Assembly (NCBI GenBank): GCA_009797885.1
Contig: WNKP01000010.1
Location: forward strand, 107,602-171,601
DNA length: 64,000 nt
Source: Flavobacteriaceae bacterium GF1
GTDB taxonomy: Bacteria; Bacteroidota; Bacteroidia; Flavobacteriales; Flavobacteriaceae
Direction of reading: 5' to 3'
Position 1 is the first letter of the stretch. Every line of letters begins with the position of its first letter. Both the position numbers and the translations under genes were made by a program. Under the pieces are notes generated by a model that was not told the origin of the DNA, ran no database searches, and saw only the letters and a list, made by a program, of their open reading frames with translations. Positions 44,145-53,056 of this stretch are shown here, piece after piece.

Positions 44145-45872
44145 TTATTGGTATCTCCAGCTGGTCAAATCCGCATTTTTGGGTGCGGATTCAGCTATCC
44201 GTTCCATTATTTTTGGCACATACATGCTATTATATCGCAAGCGACTGATATGATTGGGATTTTCCTGGTCGCCATTCCAACAGTGTTCTGCCCGATCTCC
44301 ATAATCCACTTCGCCCCCATAATAAGGGTTGGTGGTACTTTCCAGGAAATCTTCCATGAGATACACCGCATTATTGAGGTAATAGTTGTCCATATCCCCA
44401 CAATAAATATGGATCTTTCCCTTAAGTCGCTCGCCCAATTTATCCCAATCCCGTTCCAGAATATAGCGCAAGTCATAGTTTTCCTTCCAATAATTGGCCA
44501 CTTCCGGATTAATGTCACCCGTCATTTTATCCCATAAACGTTTTGGATAACCATCATCCCCTTGAGGGGAGTAGGTCGCCTCCCAAATATCCCACTGTTG
44601 TCCCGAACGGGACTTTGTGCCCAATACCAATTCCAAATGGTTGTATTCCCGAGTGGTGGTCTGGACGTGCCCTAAATAGTCCCTATGCGCGGGAACTTCC
44701 CGTTCCTTATGTTCACTTTCATAGTAATAGGCATTCTTATCTTCATAAATGTTGGTTAAACAATACGCCCTAAAATCGATGGGATCCGGACAGGCGGCAA
44801 AACAACCGTTGTATTCGTCTGGATAGTTCACCTGCACGGCCAGGGCTTCCCAACCCCCGGTGGAACCTCCATATAAAAATCGGGACCAACCTTCGCCAAT
44901 ACCCCTAAACCGTTCTTCAATATAGGGAACCAACTCATGGGTTATGGCATCGCCATAAGGTCCCTGGCTAGCGGAGTTCACCGCGTAGGAATCATCATAG
45001 TAAGGTGTTGGGTGCTGAATTTCAATAATCAAAAACCGTGGAAAATCAGGTTCGTTCCAACGTTTATAGAAATCATACGCCTCTTGTTGTTGTATAATGT
45101 TATAGCCCTCAACCCCAAATCGGGCGGAATAGTTGGGTTTTAGATCGGAATCCGGCGGTGAGGTCCGAAACCCTCCAAAGTCCTCCGGAAAATGCCCATG
45201 AAAGATCATCAATGGATATTTGGCTTCAGGATGTTCCTCGAACCCTTTTGGCAACAATACGTGTGCCCCTAAATACATATCCCTTCCCCAAAACTTGGAA
45301 AGCTTTTCAGATTTAATTTTAATGTGTTTTACCCATTCCGTATCCTGTGGTTCCTCAATCGGTGGAATAACCTGGTCCATAACCACGTCCACATCCTTAA
45401 CCCCATTATCCCCAATCGTAATTTTAAAGGGTGTACTGTAGAGATTCCCTGGCGAACGGTTCCATTGTTGACCCTCACCATTGTCCATGGGCAATTTTAC
45501 GGTATGTCCCGTACTCAAATTAAAGGTTTCATAGGTATGTAATAAGGCCTGTACGTCATACTCCCCTGGCGGGACATCGGCCAAACTGGGATAGGGAAAT
45601 CCAAAAGTGGTTTCATCAAAAATGAGTTGTTGCCCGGGCTGCATGCCTTCCACATCCATTCCAAAAACCAACTGCGTATGTAAACCCGCATTGATTTGAA
45701 ATCGTGGCTCCTTTTCGTCATTGGTGGAAAGTAGTAATAATAAACGCCCATCCAGACTTTGCCCATTTGCATTTTCGGAAAAAGAGACCCCAATGGTCCT
45801 TCCTCCAGTTGGATTTTCACATGAGGTAACGCAAAGCCATATCAGGGCAAGTACAATAAGCGGGTATTTCAT
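44145..45872 (-). CDS. Esterase-family lipoprotein (alpha/beta hydrolase)
   Basis: A 575-residue lipoprotein (lipobox CVTSC, Cys18). Residues 20-175 form a beta-rich N-terminal domain. The C-terminal two-thirds are a putative esterase: VLLPKGF…YPLMIFHGHFP, PYGDAITHELVPYIEERFR and the elbow LYGGSTGGWEAL with Ser337, followed by ACPDPIDF. Related proteins resemble esterase D or feruloyl/enterochelin-esterase-like enzymes and are common in marine Bacteroidota. It is the first gene of a transcript with DUF2306 and an aldo/keto reductase. The substrate is not evident. Confidence 0.87.
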   Translation of the reverse strand: MKYPLIVLALIWLCVTSCENPTGGRTIGVSFSENANGQSLDGRLLLLLSTNDEKEPRFQINAGLHTQLVFGMDVEGMQPGQQLIFDETTFGFPYPSLADVPPGEYDVQALLHTYETFNLSTGHTVKLPMDNGEGQQWNRSPGNLYSTPFKITIGDNGVKDVDVVMDQVIPPIEEPQDTEWVKHIKIKSEKLSKFWGRDMYLGAHVLLPKGFEEHPEAKYPLMIFHGHFPEDFGGFRTSPPDSDLKPNYSARFGVEGYNIIQQQEAYDFYKRWNEPDFPRFLIIEIQHPTPYYDDSYAVNSASQGPYGDAITHELVPYIEERFRGIGEGWSRFLYGGSTGGWEALAVQVNYPDEYNGCFAACPDPIDFRAYCLTNIYEDKNAYYYESEHKEREVPAHRDYLGHVQTTTREYNHLELVLGTKSRSGQQWDIWEATYSPQGDDGYPKRLWDKMTGDINPEVANYWKENYDLRYILERDWDKLGERLKGKIHIYCGDMDNYYLNNAVYLMEDFLESTTNPYYGGEVDYGDRAEHCWNGDQENPNHISRLRYNSMYVPKIMERIAESAPKNADLTSWRYQ

Positions 45873-46015
45873 AATTGATTATTTGCCATTGAAGTTAATC
45901 AATTAAAATGTGCAGTATTTCTTAAAACGGGTATTTTATCGAATTCAAGCTGTTGAAAACAAGAATACTATGGTCCAAACGTTAGCTAAATAGGCAATCC
46001 CAAATTTTATGTGCC

Positions 46016-46177
46016 ATGAAGACAATTTTACTTTTGCTAACGGTAGTATTTACTACAATGGCCGTTACAAGCTGTACCAATGATGAAGGGGAAGATTTGG
46101 ACGTTTTGACACCAACGGAAGAGGAAGAGCAATTATTATTGCGGACTGGAAAAGAATCCGAGGAACAAAAGGACTGA
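46016..46177 (+). CDS. 53-residue acidic lipoprotein
   Basis: A short gene with a complete lipoprotein signal, MKTILLLLTVVFTTMAVTSC (Cys20), and an acidic mature part rich in Glu and Asp (TNDEGEDLDVLTPTEEEEQ), ending KESEEQKD. It stops one base before the convergent folD stop. The signal peptide with a correct lipobox makes chance unlikely. I know no function. It would be tethered to a membrane as a mainly charged, probably disordered tail. Confidence 0.65.
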   Translation: MKTILLLLTVVFTTMAVTSCTNDEGEDLDVLTPTEEEEQLLLRTGKESEEQKD

Positions 46178-46178
46178 T

Positions 46179-47054
46179 TTACGAGTGGCGTTCCCTGGCC
46201 AATAGTGTGTTTTTCAAGAGCATGGCAATGGTCATGGGTCCCACCCCTCCAGGTACTGGGGTAATATGGGAGGCCTTGGGTGCCACTTGATCAAAGTCAA
46301 CGTCCCCGGTAAGGTAGTATCCCTTTTCCCGGGTTTCATCTGGAACACGGGTAATCCCTACATCGATGATCACCACGCCTTCCTTGACCATATCGGCTTT
46401 AAGAAAGTCGGGGGAACCCAGGGCGGAAACAATGATATCCGCCTTTTGGGTAAATTCCCTTAAATCCTTTGTCCTACTATGCGTGACCGTTACCGTGGCA
46501 TTTGCCGCTTTTCCCTTTTGACTCATCAGAATGCTGATAGGACGACCCACAATATTACTACGTCCTATGACTACGGTATGTTTACCTTCCGTCCCTATGT
46601 CATACCTTCGTAACAGCTCCATGATCCCAAAGGGGGTCGCTGGGATAAAGGTTTCCATACCCAGTGCCATTTTTCCAAAATTGGTGGGATGGAATCCATC
46701 CACGTCCTTATCCGGATGAACGGCCATCAATACTTTTTCTTCGTCAATATGTTTTGGGAGGGGCAACTGAACAATATAGCCATCAATATCCGGATTGGCG
46801 TTCAAATCTTCCACTTGTTTTAACAAAGCTACCTCCGTAGTTTCTTCGGGAAGGTGGATGAGCGTGGATTCAAAGCCTATTTTTTTACAAGAACGTACCT
46901 TGCTGCCCACATAGGTCAAGCTAGCACCATCATTACCTACCAATACTGCTGCCAAATGCGGCACCTTTTCCCCGCGTTCCTTCATTTGGGCCACCTCAAC
47001 GGCAATCTCCTCTTTGATTTGGTTTGAAATTTTACGTCCGTCTAAAATGTTCAT
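46179..47054 (-). CDS. folD: Bifunctional methylenetetrahydrofolate dehydrogenase/cyclohydrolase
   Basis: FolD interconverts 5,10-methylene-, methenyl- and 10-formyl-tetrahydrofolate in one-carbon metabolism. The family signatures are [23 protein letters not shown] (with the catalytic Tyr/Lys), [30 protein letters not shown], and the NADP-binding [16 protein letters not shown], ending [16 protein letters not shown]. The 291-residue length is standard. It is in line with ffh and a four-helix-bundle gene on the same strand. Confidence 0.97.
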   Translation of the reverse strand: MNILDGRKISNQIKEEIAVEVAQMKERGEKVPHLAAVLVGNDGASLTYVGSKVRSCKKIGFESTLIHLPEETTEVALLKQVEDLNANPDIDGYIVQLPLPKHIDEEKVLMAVHPDKDVDGFHPTNFGKMALGMETFIPATPFGIMELLRRYDIGTEGKHTVVIGRSNIVGRPISILMSQKGKAANATVTVTHSRTKDLREFTQKADIIVSALGSPDFLKADMVKEGVVIIDVGITRVPDETREKGYYLTGDVDFDQVAPKASHITPVPGGVGPMTIAMLLKNTLLARERHS

Positions 47055-47078
47055 CAGTTCAATGTTAAAAGTCCAAGG

Positions 47079-47474
47079 TTACCTATGCTTGAATTTTTGT
47101 CCTTTGTATTCAGATTTGGACAAATAATTCATAAACGAACCTATCTTTCTACTTTCGATAAGTGCTTTGTTTTTCAAATTTTCAAAGGTAGCCTCATCAA
47201 TATATTTTTTATCTAAAGTTCGATAAAGTTGTGAACGAAGCTCACCACAAGATGCTTTTGCTATACTCAAAAATTGAATGAACTCCTTGTTGCCATTTCT
47301 TTCAAAGCCTTCGGCTATATTATCCATCACAGACCCTGAGCATCTATTCATTTGCTCTCTTAGTGCGTAATCTTTTTTTAAAGAGGTTGTTTCAATCAAG
47401 TGATGAACATCATTACATACTTCTCTTGCCAATTGCCAAATTTCAAGGTCTTCAAACATTTCAACCTTTGCCAT
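47079..47474 (-). CDS. Four-helix-bundle protein (S23 / intervening-sequence type)
   Basis: A 131-residue all-helical protein of the family first found in 23S rRNA intervening sequences and related to the Avd accessory proteins of diversity-generating retroelements. Hallmarks are FEDLEIWQLAREVCNDVHHL at the start, LREQMNRCSGSVMDNIAEGFERN and FIQFLSIAKASCGELRSQLYRTLD. The ATG at 47474 is used; a TTG upstream is not. It stands alone between folD (24 bp away) and ffh (59 bp), is visibly more AT-rich than both, and has no template repeat or reverse transcriptase nearby. It may be an inserted gene. The function is unknown. Confidence 0.88.
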   Translation of the reverse strand: MAKVEMFEDLEIWQLAREVCNDVHHLIETTSLKKDYALREQMNRCSGSVMDNIAEGFERNGNKEFIQFLSIAKASCGELRSQLYRTLDKKYIDEATFENLKNKALIESRKIGSFMNYLSKSEYKGQKFKHR

Positions 47475-47533
47475 CCCAATCAATTTAAAAGTTTGGCAAT
47501 CCTTTAACCTTAAACATTGAACAACAAAACATA

Positions 47534-48862
47534 CTATCGCATATTTTGCATCATCTGCATCATTTGTTTTCCCCGTCCCCCTTGCATCATTTTCATCATT
47601 TTGCTCATTTGATCGAACTGCTTCAACAATTGGTTCACATCCTGAATGGAGCGGCCACTGCCTGCTGCAATACGCTTTTTTCGGCTTGAATTGAGTTTCG
47701 ATGGATTTGAGCGCTCATCCGGGGTCATGGAATGGATCATGGCCTCGATATGTTTAAAGGCATCATCATCAATATCAATACCTTTTAAAGCCTTGCCCAT
47801 ACCGGGAATCATGCCCATCAAATCCTTCATGTTCCCCATCTTTTTGATCTGCTGGATCTGGCTTAAGAAATCATCAAACCCAAACTTGTTCTTGGCAATT
47901 TTCTTTTGGATTTTTCGGGCCTGCTCCTCATCAAACTGTTCCTGCGCACGTTCTACAAGGGAAACCACATCCCCCATACCCAAAATTCGGTCGGCCATAC
48001 GCGAGGGATGGAATACATCAATGGCTTCCATTTTTTCCCCTGTACCAATAAACTTGATGGGTTTGTTGACCACGGATTTTATGGATATGGCCGCACCACC
48101 CCGTGTGTCACCATCCAATTTGGTCAAAATAACCCCATCAAAATTCAGGATATCGTTAAATGCCTTGGCCGTATTCACGGCATCTTGACCTGTCATGGCA
48201 TCCACGACAAATAAGGTTTCCTGTGGACGTACCGCTTTGTGGATGTTGGATATTTCATCCATCATTTGTTGATCCACCGCCAATCGACCGGCAGTATCCA
48301 CGATCACCACATTACAGCCAAGTTCCTTTGCTTTTTTAATACCATCCTGGGCAATGGCCACGGGGTTTTTATTCTCCCTATCGGAATACACATCGGCCCC
48401 TATCTGTTCCCCTACAATATGCAATTGGTCCATTGCTGCAGGACGATAGACATCCCCGGCCACCAAAAGTGGTTTCTTTCCTTTTTTCTTTTTAAGGAAA
48501 TTTGCCAGTTTTCCGGAAAAGGTGGTCTTACCCGACCCCTGCAGACCAGACATTAAAATGACCGTAGGATTGCCACTAAGGTCAATGTCTTCCGTATCAC
48601 CGCCCATCAATTCCGTTAATTCGTCCTTAACGATCTTGACCATTAACTGACCAGGTTGTAAGGTGGTCAATACATTTTGGCCAAGGGCCTTTTCCTTTAC
48701 GGTATTGGTAAATTCCTTGGCTATCTTAAAATTGACATCGGCATCCAAAAGGGCCCTACGAACCTCTTTAAGGGTCTCGGCAATATTGATTTCCGTTATC
48801 TTGCCATGTCCCTTAAGATTATGTAAGGCTTTATCGAGTTTTTCGCTTAAATTATCAAACAT
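47534..48862 (-). CDS. ffh: Signal recognition particle protein
   Basis: The GTPase of the bacterial signal recognition particle, which targets nascent membrane and secreted proteins. The N domain lies at 1-90, followed by the G domain with G1 GLQGSGKTT (106-114), DTAGR and TKLDGDTRGG. The Met-rich M domain (about 325-442) includes KMGNMKDLMGMIPGMGKAL, SSRKKRIAAGSGRS and the terminal MMKMMQGGRGKQMMQMMQNMR that binds the 4.5S RNA and signal peptides. 442 residues are typical. It is transcribed ahead of the four-helix-bundle and folD genes. Confidence 0.98.
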   Translation of the reverse strand: MFDNLSEKLDKALHNLKGHGKITEINIAETLKEVRRALLDADVNFKIAKEFTNTVKEKALGQNVLTTLQPGQLMVKIVKDELTELMGGDTEDIDLSGNPTVILMSGLQGSGKTTFSGKLANFLKKKKGKKPLLVAGDVYRPAAMDQLHIVGEQIGADVYSDRENKNPVAIAQDGIKKAKELGCNVVIVDTAGRLAVDQQMMDEISNIHKAVRPQETLFVVDAMTGQDAVNTAKAFNDILNFDGVILTKLDGDTRGGAAISIKSVVNKPIKFIGTGEKMEAIDVFHPSRMADRILGMGDVVSLVERAQEQFDEEQARKIQKKIAKNKFGFDDFLSQIQQIKKMGNMKDLMGMIPGMGKALKGIDIDDDAFKHIEAMIHSMTPDERSNPSKLNSSRKKRIAAGSGRSIQDVNQLLKQFDQMSKMMKMMQGGRGKQMMQMMQNMR

Positions 48863-48934
48863 CGGCTTGCATCATTTTTGAAGGAGGACAAATTTAAGAA
48901 ATACCTGTGTTATCACAGCTTTATACAAAACCAA

Positions 48935-48961
48935 AAAAGCGACCTATTACAGGTCGCTTTT
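48935..48961 (-). terminator. Intrinsic terminator after the small Asp-rich lipoprotein
   Basis: AAAAGCGACCT (48935-48945) pairs perfectly with AGGTCGCTTTT (48951-48961) around an ATTAC loop. On the minus strand it follows the lipoprotein stop at 48987 and separates it from ffh. Confidence 0.85.
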
Positions 48962-48986
48962 GCATATTGGGGAACTATAAACTGAG

Positions 48987-49478
48987 TTAGCTACGCTCAA
49001 AAGTCAAGAAATCGTCATCATTATCCGTATCATCATCGTCATCATCTGCCAAACGGATACGGTTATCACTAAATTCCAAAACGTACCAATCTTCGGTCAA
49101 CTCATCAATAGCTTCATCCGATGTGGAAAAAGTGATGTACAATTCCAAGTCGTCCAGATCATCCAGGTCATCGTCATCATCCAACTCAACGCGCCATGTT
49201 CCGTTGAAAGAAGTGGTGCCGTTGTCCGCTACAATACTGCCGTCCGCACCAAAGGTGAATACAAAACCCTCATAATTGCTGGTTTCATCTTCCCCATCAT
49301 CCACAAAACGTGTGATGCGCCAGGTACCACTTTCTACGGAATTTTGGAGTGCGGTCACATCCGCGCTATCAAATTGACCACTGCCCATGATGTCACCATC
49401 GTCATCATCATTTTCACAGGAAACGATTAGGGCCAGGGTGCCCAATAGAAAAACATTTTTCCAATACTTAATTTTCAT
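48987..49478 (-). CDS. Asp-rich lipoprotein with one lipocalin-like module
   Basis: A 163-residue lipoprotein (MKIKYWKNVFLLGTLALIVSC). A TTG two codons upstream is an alternative start. After an Asp-rich linker comes one module of about 110 residues: SGTWRITRFVDDGEDETSNY, FTFGADGSIVADN, SFNGTWRVELD, LTEDWYVLEFSDNRIRL and LTFERS. This layout (W-x-I near the start, F-x-x-G-x-x-x-V, G-T-W) resembles lipocalin-like domains of Bacteroidota. The same module, almost motif for motif, is the last of three in the neighbouring 602-residue lipoprotein. Internal runs of Asp (DDDDDLDDLDDLE) could bind Ca2+, though this is only inferred. Confidence 0.75.
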   Translation of the reverse strand: MKIKYWKNVFLLGTLALIVSCENDDDDGDIMGSGQFDSADVTALQNSVESGTWRITRFVDDGEDETSNYEGFVFTFGADGSIVADNGTTSFNGTWRVELDDDDDLDDLDDLELYITFSTSDEAIDELTEDWYVLEFSDNRIRLADDDDDDTDNDDDFLTFERS

Positions 49479-49557
49479 TTTCAATACTTTTTAGTTTTTA
49501 CAATTGATTTTTTGCCGACATGGTATTGTTTCGGTAATTTTTGGGAATATGCTTTAA

Positions 49558-49589
49558 AAAAGGACGACCTCGATCAAGATCGTCCTTTT
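49558..49589 (-). terminator. Intrinsic terminator after the large Asp-rich lipoprotein
   Basis: AAAAGGACGA (49558-49567) pairs with TCGTCCTTTT (49580-49589) around a 12-base loop. On the minus strand it follows the stop at 49616, and the paralogous gene downstream therefore needs its own promoter or read-through. Confidence 0.75.
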
Positions 49590-49615
49590 ACTGGGGTTGT
49601 GGGCAAAAAAGGTGT

Positions 49616-51424
49616 TTACTTCTTCTCGAACACCAAGGTCTTAAAGTTTACCTCTTCATCTTCGTATACCAGTTCTATACGATCCGCGGTAATTTCCATT
49701 ACATACCATGGTTCGGTAAGATCGCCAAGGGGATCATCATCCCCCAGGTTAAGGTAAAAGACCAGGTTCCCGTTGGTATCCCTTGCAGCCCTCCATACAC
49801 CTGCGGTGCCGGGATCATCATTGATGCTTACCTCAACTTGGTTGAACATGGAGAACCCAAAGTCCATACCAGCATAATTTTCGGTTTCATCGGTTCCCTC
49901 ATCGTCATACAAGGCTACGTTCCAAAGGCCACCCAACATAATGTTCCTTATTTCCGCAACATCACCGTCACCGGCATTGTCCTCACAGATTTTTTGAAGC
50001 ACCATCTCATACCCTAGGGCATCATCTTCCAATTTAATTCTAGTGGTTTCCACGACGCTTTCCCCATAAATCTCCTCAAGCGGCCATTCCAGATTCACCG
50101 CTGTTTCGGTCATGATTTCTATAAAGAGGGTACGTTTACCATTATCATTGGTGCCTACTTCCCAGGTTCCCTCAAAAGTGGTGATCCCATCTCCCAAGGT
50201 CACCATTCCATTGTCTCCAAAGATGAACTCATATCCTAGAAGTCTATCCACATCCTCTTCCTGTACTTCAAGCTCTCCAATAATCCATTCACACTCCTTT
50301 AAGGTATTGGTCAAGGTCTCCACGCTAATGATTCCCCCATCGTTACCGTCATCACCATCGTCATTATCGTCGTCGTCACATGATTTCTTCAGAATGATCC
50401 TGTTCCCATTATCCGATAGGAATTTGATTTTGCGTTCGTCCAGTTCATAAACCAACCATTGTAGGTTAAAATCAACCAAAGTATCGAATTGAAGGGTCAA
50501 AAGGGCACCACGATCGCTGAACATAAAGCTCCAAGTACCTTCAATGGTATTACCCATTCTATCGGTAACCTCTACCTCTCCATCATCATCAAAATCAAAC
50601 TCATAGTTGACATACTGCTCCGTTTGGTCCATATTGTCCCTATTGAATTCGTATATCTTCCAGTCACAGTCCGTTATGAACTCCTCGAATCCATCTTCGT
50701 CAAAATCATCATCATTGAAATCATCATCATCATCTTCGTCACATTCATCGCTAGCGGCATCCAAAATACGGGCCAATTCCGCATTACTGTTTACCTGAAC
50801 TTCTGTTCCGTCATATTTCTTCAATGTGATAGGAAATTCAATACTGATCAGTTCATCATCGTCCCTTTCCTCCAAGAACAATCGCAACTCCCTATCGCTG
50901 TTGATAACGGTTCTATTGGGTTCTTGCCCATCGATATCAAAAGTGAACAGGGTAATGGGATATACAAAATCTATACACTCAATGTCATCATCACCACCAC
51001 CTTCCGTACATTGGGCGGCGAGTTCACGCAGGGCTTCCTTACTTTCAAGAACAACTTCGGTAAAGTCGGAAAGGGTAATGGTGATCGGAAATATAATTTC
51101 GAGAATGTCTTCATCATCATCAAATTCATCAAAAATCTCCTCAACCACCTTTAAATCCTCCATACTGTCTATGGTGACCTGAATACCGGCCACTTCAACG
51201 GTGTAAGGAAATTGTATGGCAATACAACTGGCCTCATCAATAATATTATCAAAGGAACCGTCATTGGAGGCCGTATTCATTATCAATTTGGCCGTAGAGG
51301 AACCGGCTTCCAGTGTTTCCTGACTGTTACTGCCCACTTCCTCAAATTCATCTTGGCAGGCATTGAAAAGTAGGACCATAGCAATAAATCCTACATACAT
51401 CAACTTGTTAACATACTTTTTCAT
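49616..51424 (-). CDS. Modular Asp-rich lipoprotein: four short repeats plus three lipocalin-like modules
   Basis: A 602-residue lipoprotein (lipobox LFNAC, Cys23). Residues 67-225 hold four imperfect repeats of about 35-40 residues, centred on FPYTVEVAGIQVTIDS, FPITITLSDFTEVVLES, YPITLFTFDIDGQEPN and FPITLKKYDGTEVQVNS, each followed by a short acidic helix (for example NAELARILDAA). An Asp-rich linker (226-250) leads to three modules at about 251-349, 370-480 and 490-602, each with an early W, an F-x-x-(D/N)-G-x-V strand and a W-centred G-T-W. Modules 1 and 2 begin and end with a Cys (253/349, 378/480). I know no named family for the whole. It diverges from an ECF sigma gene. Confidence 0.75.
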   Translation of the reverse strand: MKKYVNKLMYVGFIAMVLLFNACQDEFEEVGSNSQETLEAGSSTAKLIMNTASNDGSFDNIIDEASCIAIQFPYTVEVAGIQVTIDSMEDLKVVEEIFDEFDDDEDILEIIFPITITLSDFTEVVLESKEALRELAAQCTEGGGDDDIECIDFVYPITLFTFDIDGQEPNRTVINSDRELRLFLEERDDDELISIEFPITLKKYDGTEVQVNSNAELARILDAASDECDEDDDDDFNDDDFDEDGFEEFITDCDWKIYEFNRDNMDQTEQYVNYEFDFDDDGEVEVTDRMGNTIEGTWSFMFSDRGALLTLQFDTLVDFNLQWLVYELDERKIKFLSDNGNRIILKKSCDDDDNDDGDDGNDGGIISVETLTNTLKECEWIIGELEVQEEDVDRLLGYEFIFGDNGMVTLGDGITTFEGTWEVGTNDNGKRTLFIEIMTETAVNLEWPLEEIYGESVVETTRIKLEDDALGYEMVLQKICEDNAGDGDVAEIRNIMLGGLWNVALYDDEGTDETENYAGMDFGFSMFNQVEVSINDDPGTAGVWRAARDTNGNLVFYLNLGDDDPLGDLTEPWYVMEITADRIELVYEDEEVNFKTLVFEKK

Positions 51425-51510
51425 AACGTTTTTGGATTATTTTCTGTTAGTACGACCATAAAACAATCAATAGTTAAAATACCCTACCCTAATTTTCACA
51501 TTTTTTAAAA

Positions 51511-51518
51511 TATCTTTG
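51511..51518 (+). promoter_or_regulatory. -7 promoter element of the second ECF sigma gene
   Basis: TATCTTTG matches TAnnTTTG exactly, 23 bp before the ATG at 51542, in the 117-bp gap shared with the divergent Asp-rich lipoprotein. No convincing -33 TTG lies at the normal distance. Confidence 0.45.
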
Positions 51519-51541
51519 GGAAAGCTTGTAAAAACCCATGC

Positions 51542-52042
51542 ATGGCCAACGTTTGTGAAGAACACATCTTCAGTTCTATATTTAAGGACAATTCCAAAAC
51601 GGTTTTTAATTACATCTATTATAAGTTTGGAAATGAGGAAAAGGCATCTGATGCCGTTCAGGAGGCTTTTGTTAAACTTTGGGAGAATTGTACCAAGGTA
51701 AGTCCGGAAAAGGCAAAGTCCTATTTATATACGGTAGCGAACAATTTGTATTTGAATGTCATTAAGGCGGAAAAAGTACGATTAAAATACGCCGATCTGC
51801 ACTCCAATTCCATAAACAGGGAATCCCCGGAATACGTTTTGGAGGAAAAACAGTTCCAAAAAAAATTGGATGATGCCCTAAATGCCCTGCCCGAAAACCA
51901 ACGTACTACTTTTTTGCTGAACCGCATTGATGGAAAAAAATACAGTGAGATTGCAGAAATGGAGGGAGTGAGCGTAAAGGCCATTGAAAAACGAATGCAT
52001 TTGGCCCTGAAAACATTGCGGGAGCAAATTGATGGAATTTAG
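51542..52042 (+). CDS. RNA polymerase ECF sigma factor
   Basis: A 166-residue ECF sigma factor. Region 2 covers about 8-75 (YIYYKFGNEEKASDAVQEAFVKLWENC), and region 4 about 105-160 with LPENQRTTFLLNRIDGKKYSEIAEMEGVSVKAIEKRM as the helix-turn-helix. It precedes a FecR anti-sigma gene by 102 bp and a TonB-dependent receptor, forming the usual three-gene surface-signalling unit. It diverges from the Asp-rich lipoprotein gene, a candidate member of its regulon. Confidence 0.95.
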   Translation: MANVCEEHIFSSIFKDNSKTVFNYIYYKFGNEEKASDAVQEAFVKLWENCTKVSPEKAKSYLYTVANNLYLNVIKAEKVRLKYADLHSNSINRESPEYVLEEKQFQKKLDDALNALPENQRTTFLLNRIDGKKYSEIAEMEGVSVKAIEKRMHLALKTLREQIDGI

Positions 52043-52144
52043 AGGTTACCAAAAAGGCCAAACCGGATATTTGAAATTTTTGATACCTAATAAAGTAGGG
52101 TTTTTATAAAGTGGGTTGTTATTAAATTGTAAAGCATAGAAATC

Positions 52145-53056
52145 ATGCAAGAGAATTACTTGGCAAAATGGTTGAACAACGAGCTCTCAGAGAAGGAGTT
52201 AGCCGAGTTTAAAAAGTCGGCCGAATATTCTTCCTATCAGAGAATTGCTGAGGCTTCCGGAAAACTGGAAGCCCCGGATTTCAATATGGACAAGGCGTGG
52301 AACACTTTTAAGGATGGACGGTTTGACCAAAGTCCCAAGGTTGTTCCATTGCATCCCTTCAAGCAGTTTCTCCGTGTTGCGGCCGTAATTGCCGTATTGC
52401 TTACAGGAGCTTATATCTACCTGAATTCACAGGACGAAATATTCACTACCCAACTGGCAGAACGCACCGAGGTTGTACTTCCGGATGCCTCTGAAGTTAT
52501 CTTGAATGCGGATTCCCGTTTATCCTTTAAGGAAAGAAAATGGGAGGACAACCGTAATGTGGAACTGGACGGGGAAGCCTTTTTTAAGGTAGCCAAAGGG
52601 CAGCGTTTTACGGTTTCCACCGATGCAGGTACGGTAACGGTCCTAGGAACCCAGTTCAATGTGGAAAGTAGGGACGGTTTTTTTGAAGTAACCTGTTATG
52701 AAGGTTTGGTCAGTGTTACCCATAATTCCAACGAGCACAAACTGCCGGCAGGCAATTCCTTTGTGGTCATCAATGGGGAAATCAGGGCCACGGATGCCGT
52801 TACTTCATTGGCCCCTTCCTGGACCCAAAATGAGAGTTCATTCACCAGTATACCCCTTAAATATGTCCTGGCGGAATTTGAACGTCAGTTTAATATTGAA
52901 GTGACCACCCAAAATATAAATACCGAACAACTTTTTACGGGTACATTTGACAACACGAATATTGATTTAGCGTTAAAAAGTATTAGTACTCCTTCCCAAA
53001 TTCGTTTTAAATTGGAGCAGGATAAGGTACTTTTCTATGCAGAGGACACTCCATAA
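52145..53056 (+). CDS. FecR family anti-sigma factor
   Basis: A 303-residue inner-membrane anti-sigma factor. The short cytoplasmic part (1-72) includes NNELSEKELAEFKKS; the membrane helix is at about 73-93 (FLRVAAVIAVLLTGAYIY). The periplasmic FecR domain follows (about 100-200) with RTEVVLPDASEVILNADSRL, VELDGEAFFKVAKGQ and VTVLGTQFNV. A DUF4974 domain forms the C-terminus. It follows its sigma gene by 102 bp, and its last 20 bases overlap the receptor gene start, so translation of the two is coupled. Confidence 0.95.
   Translation: MQENYLAKWLNNELSEKELAEFKKSAEYSSYQRIAEASGKLEAPDFNMDKAWNTFKDGRFDQSPKVVPLHPFKQFLRVAAVIAVLLTGAYIYLNSQDEIFTTQLAERTEVVLPDASEVILNADSRLSFKERKWEDNRNVELDGEAFFKVAKGQRFTVSTDAGTVTVLGTQFNVESRDGFFEVTCYEGLVSVTHNSNEHKLPAGNSFVVINGEIRATDAVTSLAPSWTQNESSFTSIPLKYVLAEFERQFNIEVTTQNINTEQLFTGTFDNTNIDLALKSISTPSQIRFKLEQDKVLFYAEDTP

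Noticed and set aside
47079..47474. A diversity-generating retroelement based on the Avd-like protein
   Set aside because: No reverse transcriptase, template repeat or variable repeat is found in the neighbourhood.
50100..51182. Long plus-strand reading frames opposite the large Asp-rich lipoprotein
   Set aside because: They are Ser/Ile-rich mirror images of GAT/GAA (Asp/Glu) codon runs on the minus strand, with no domains or starts of their own.
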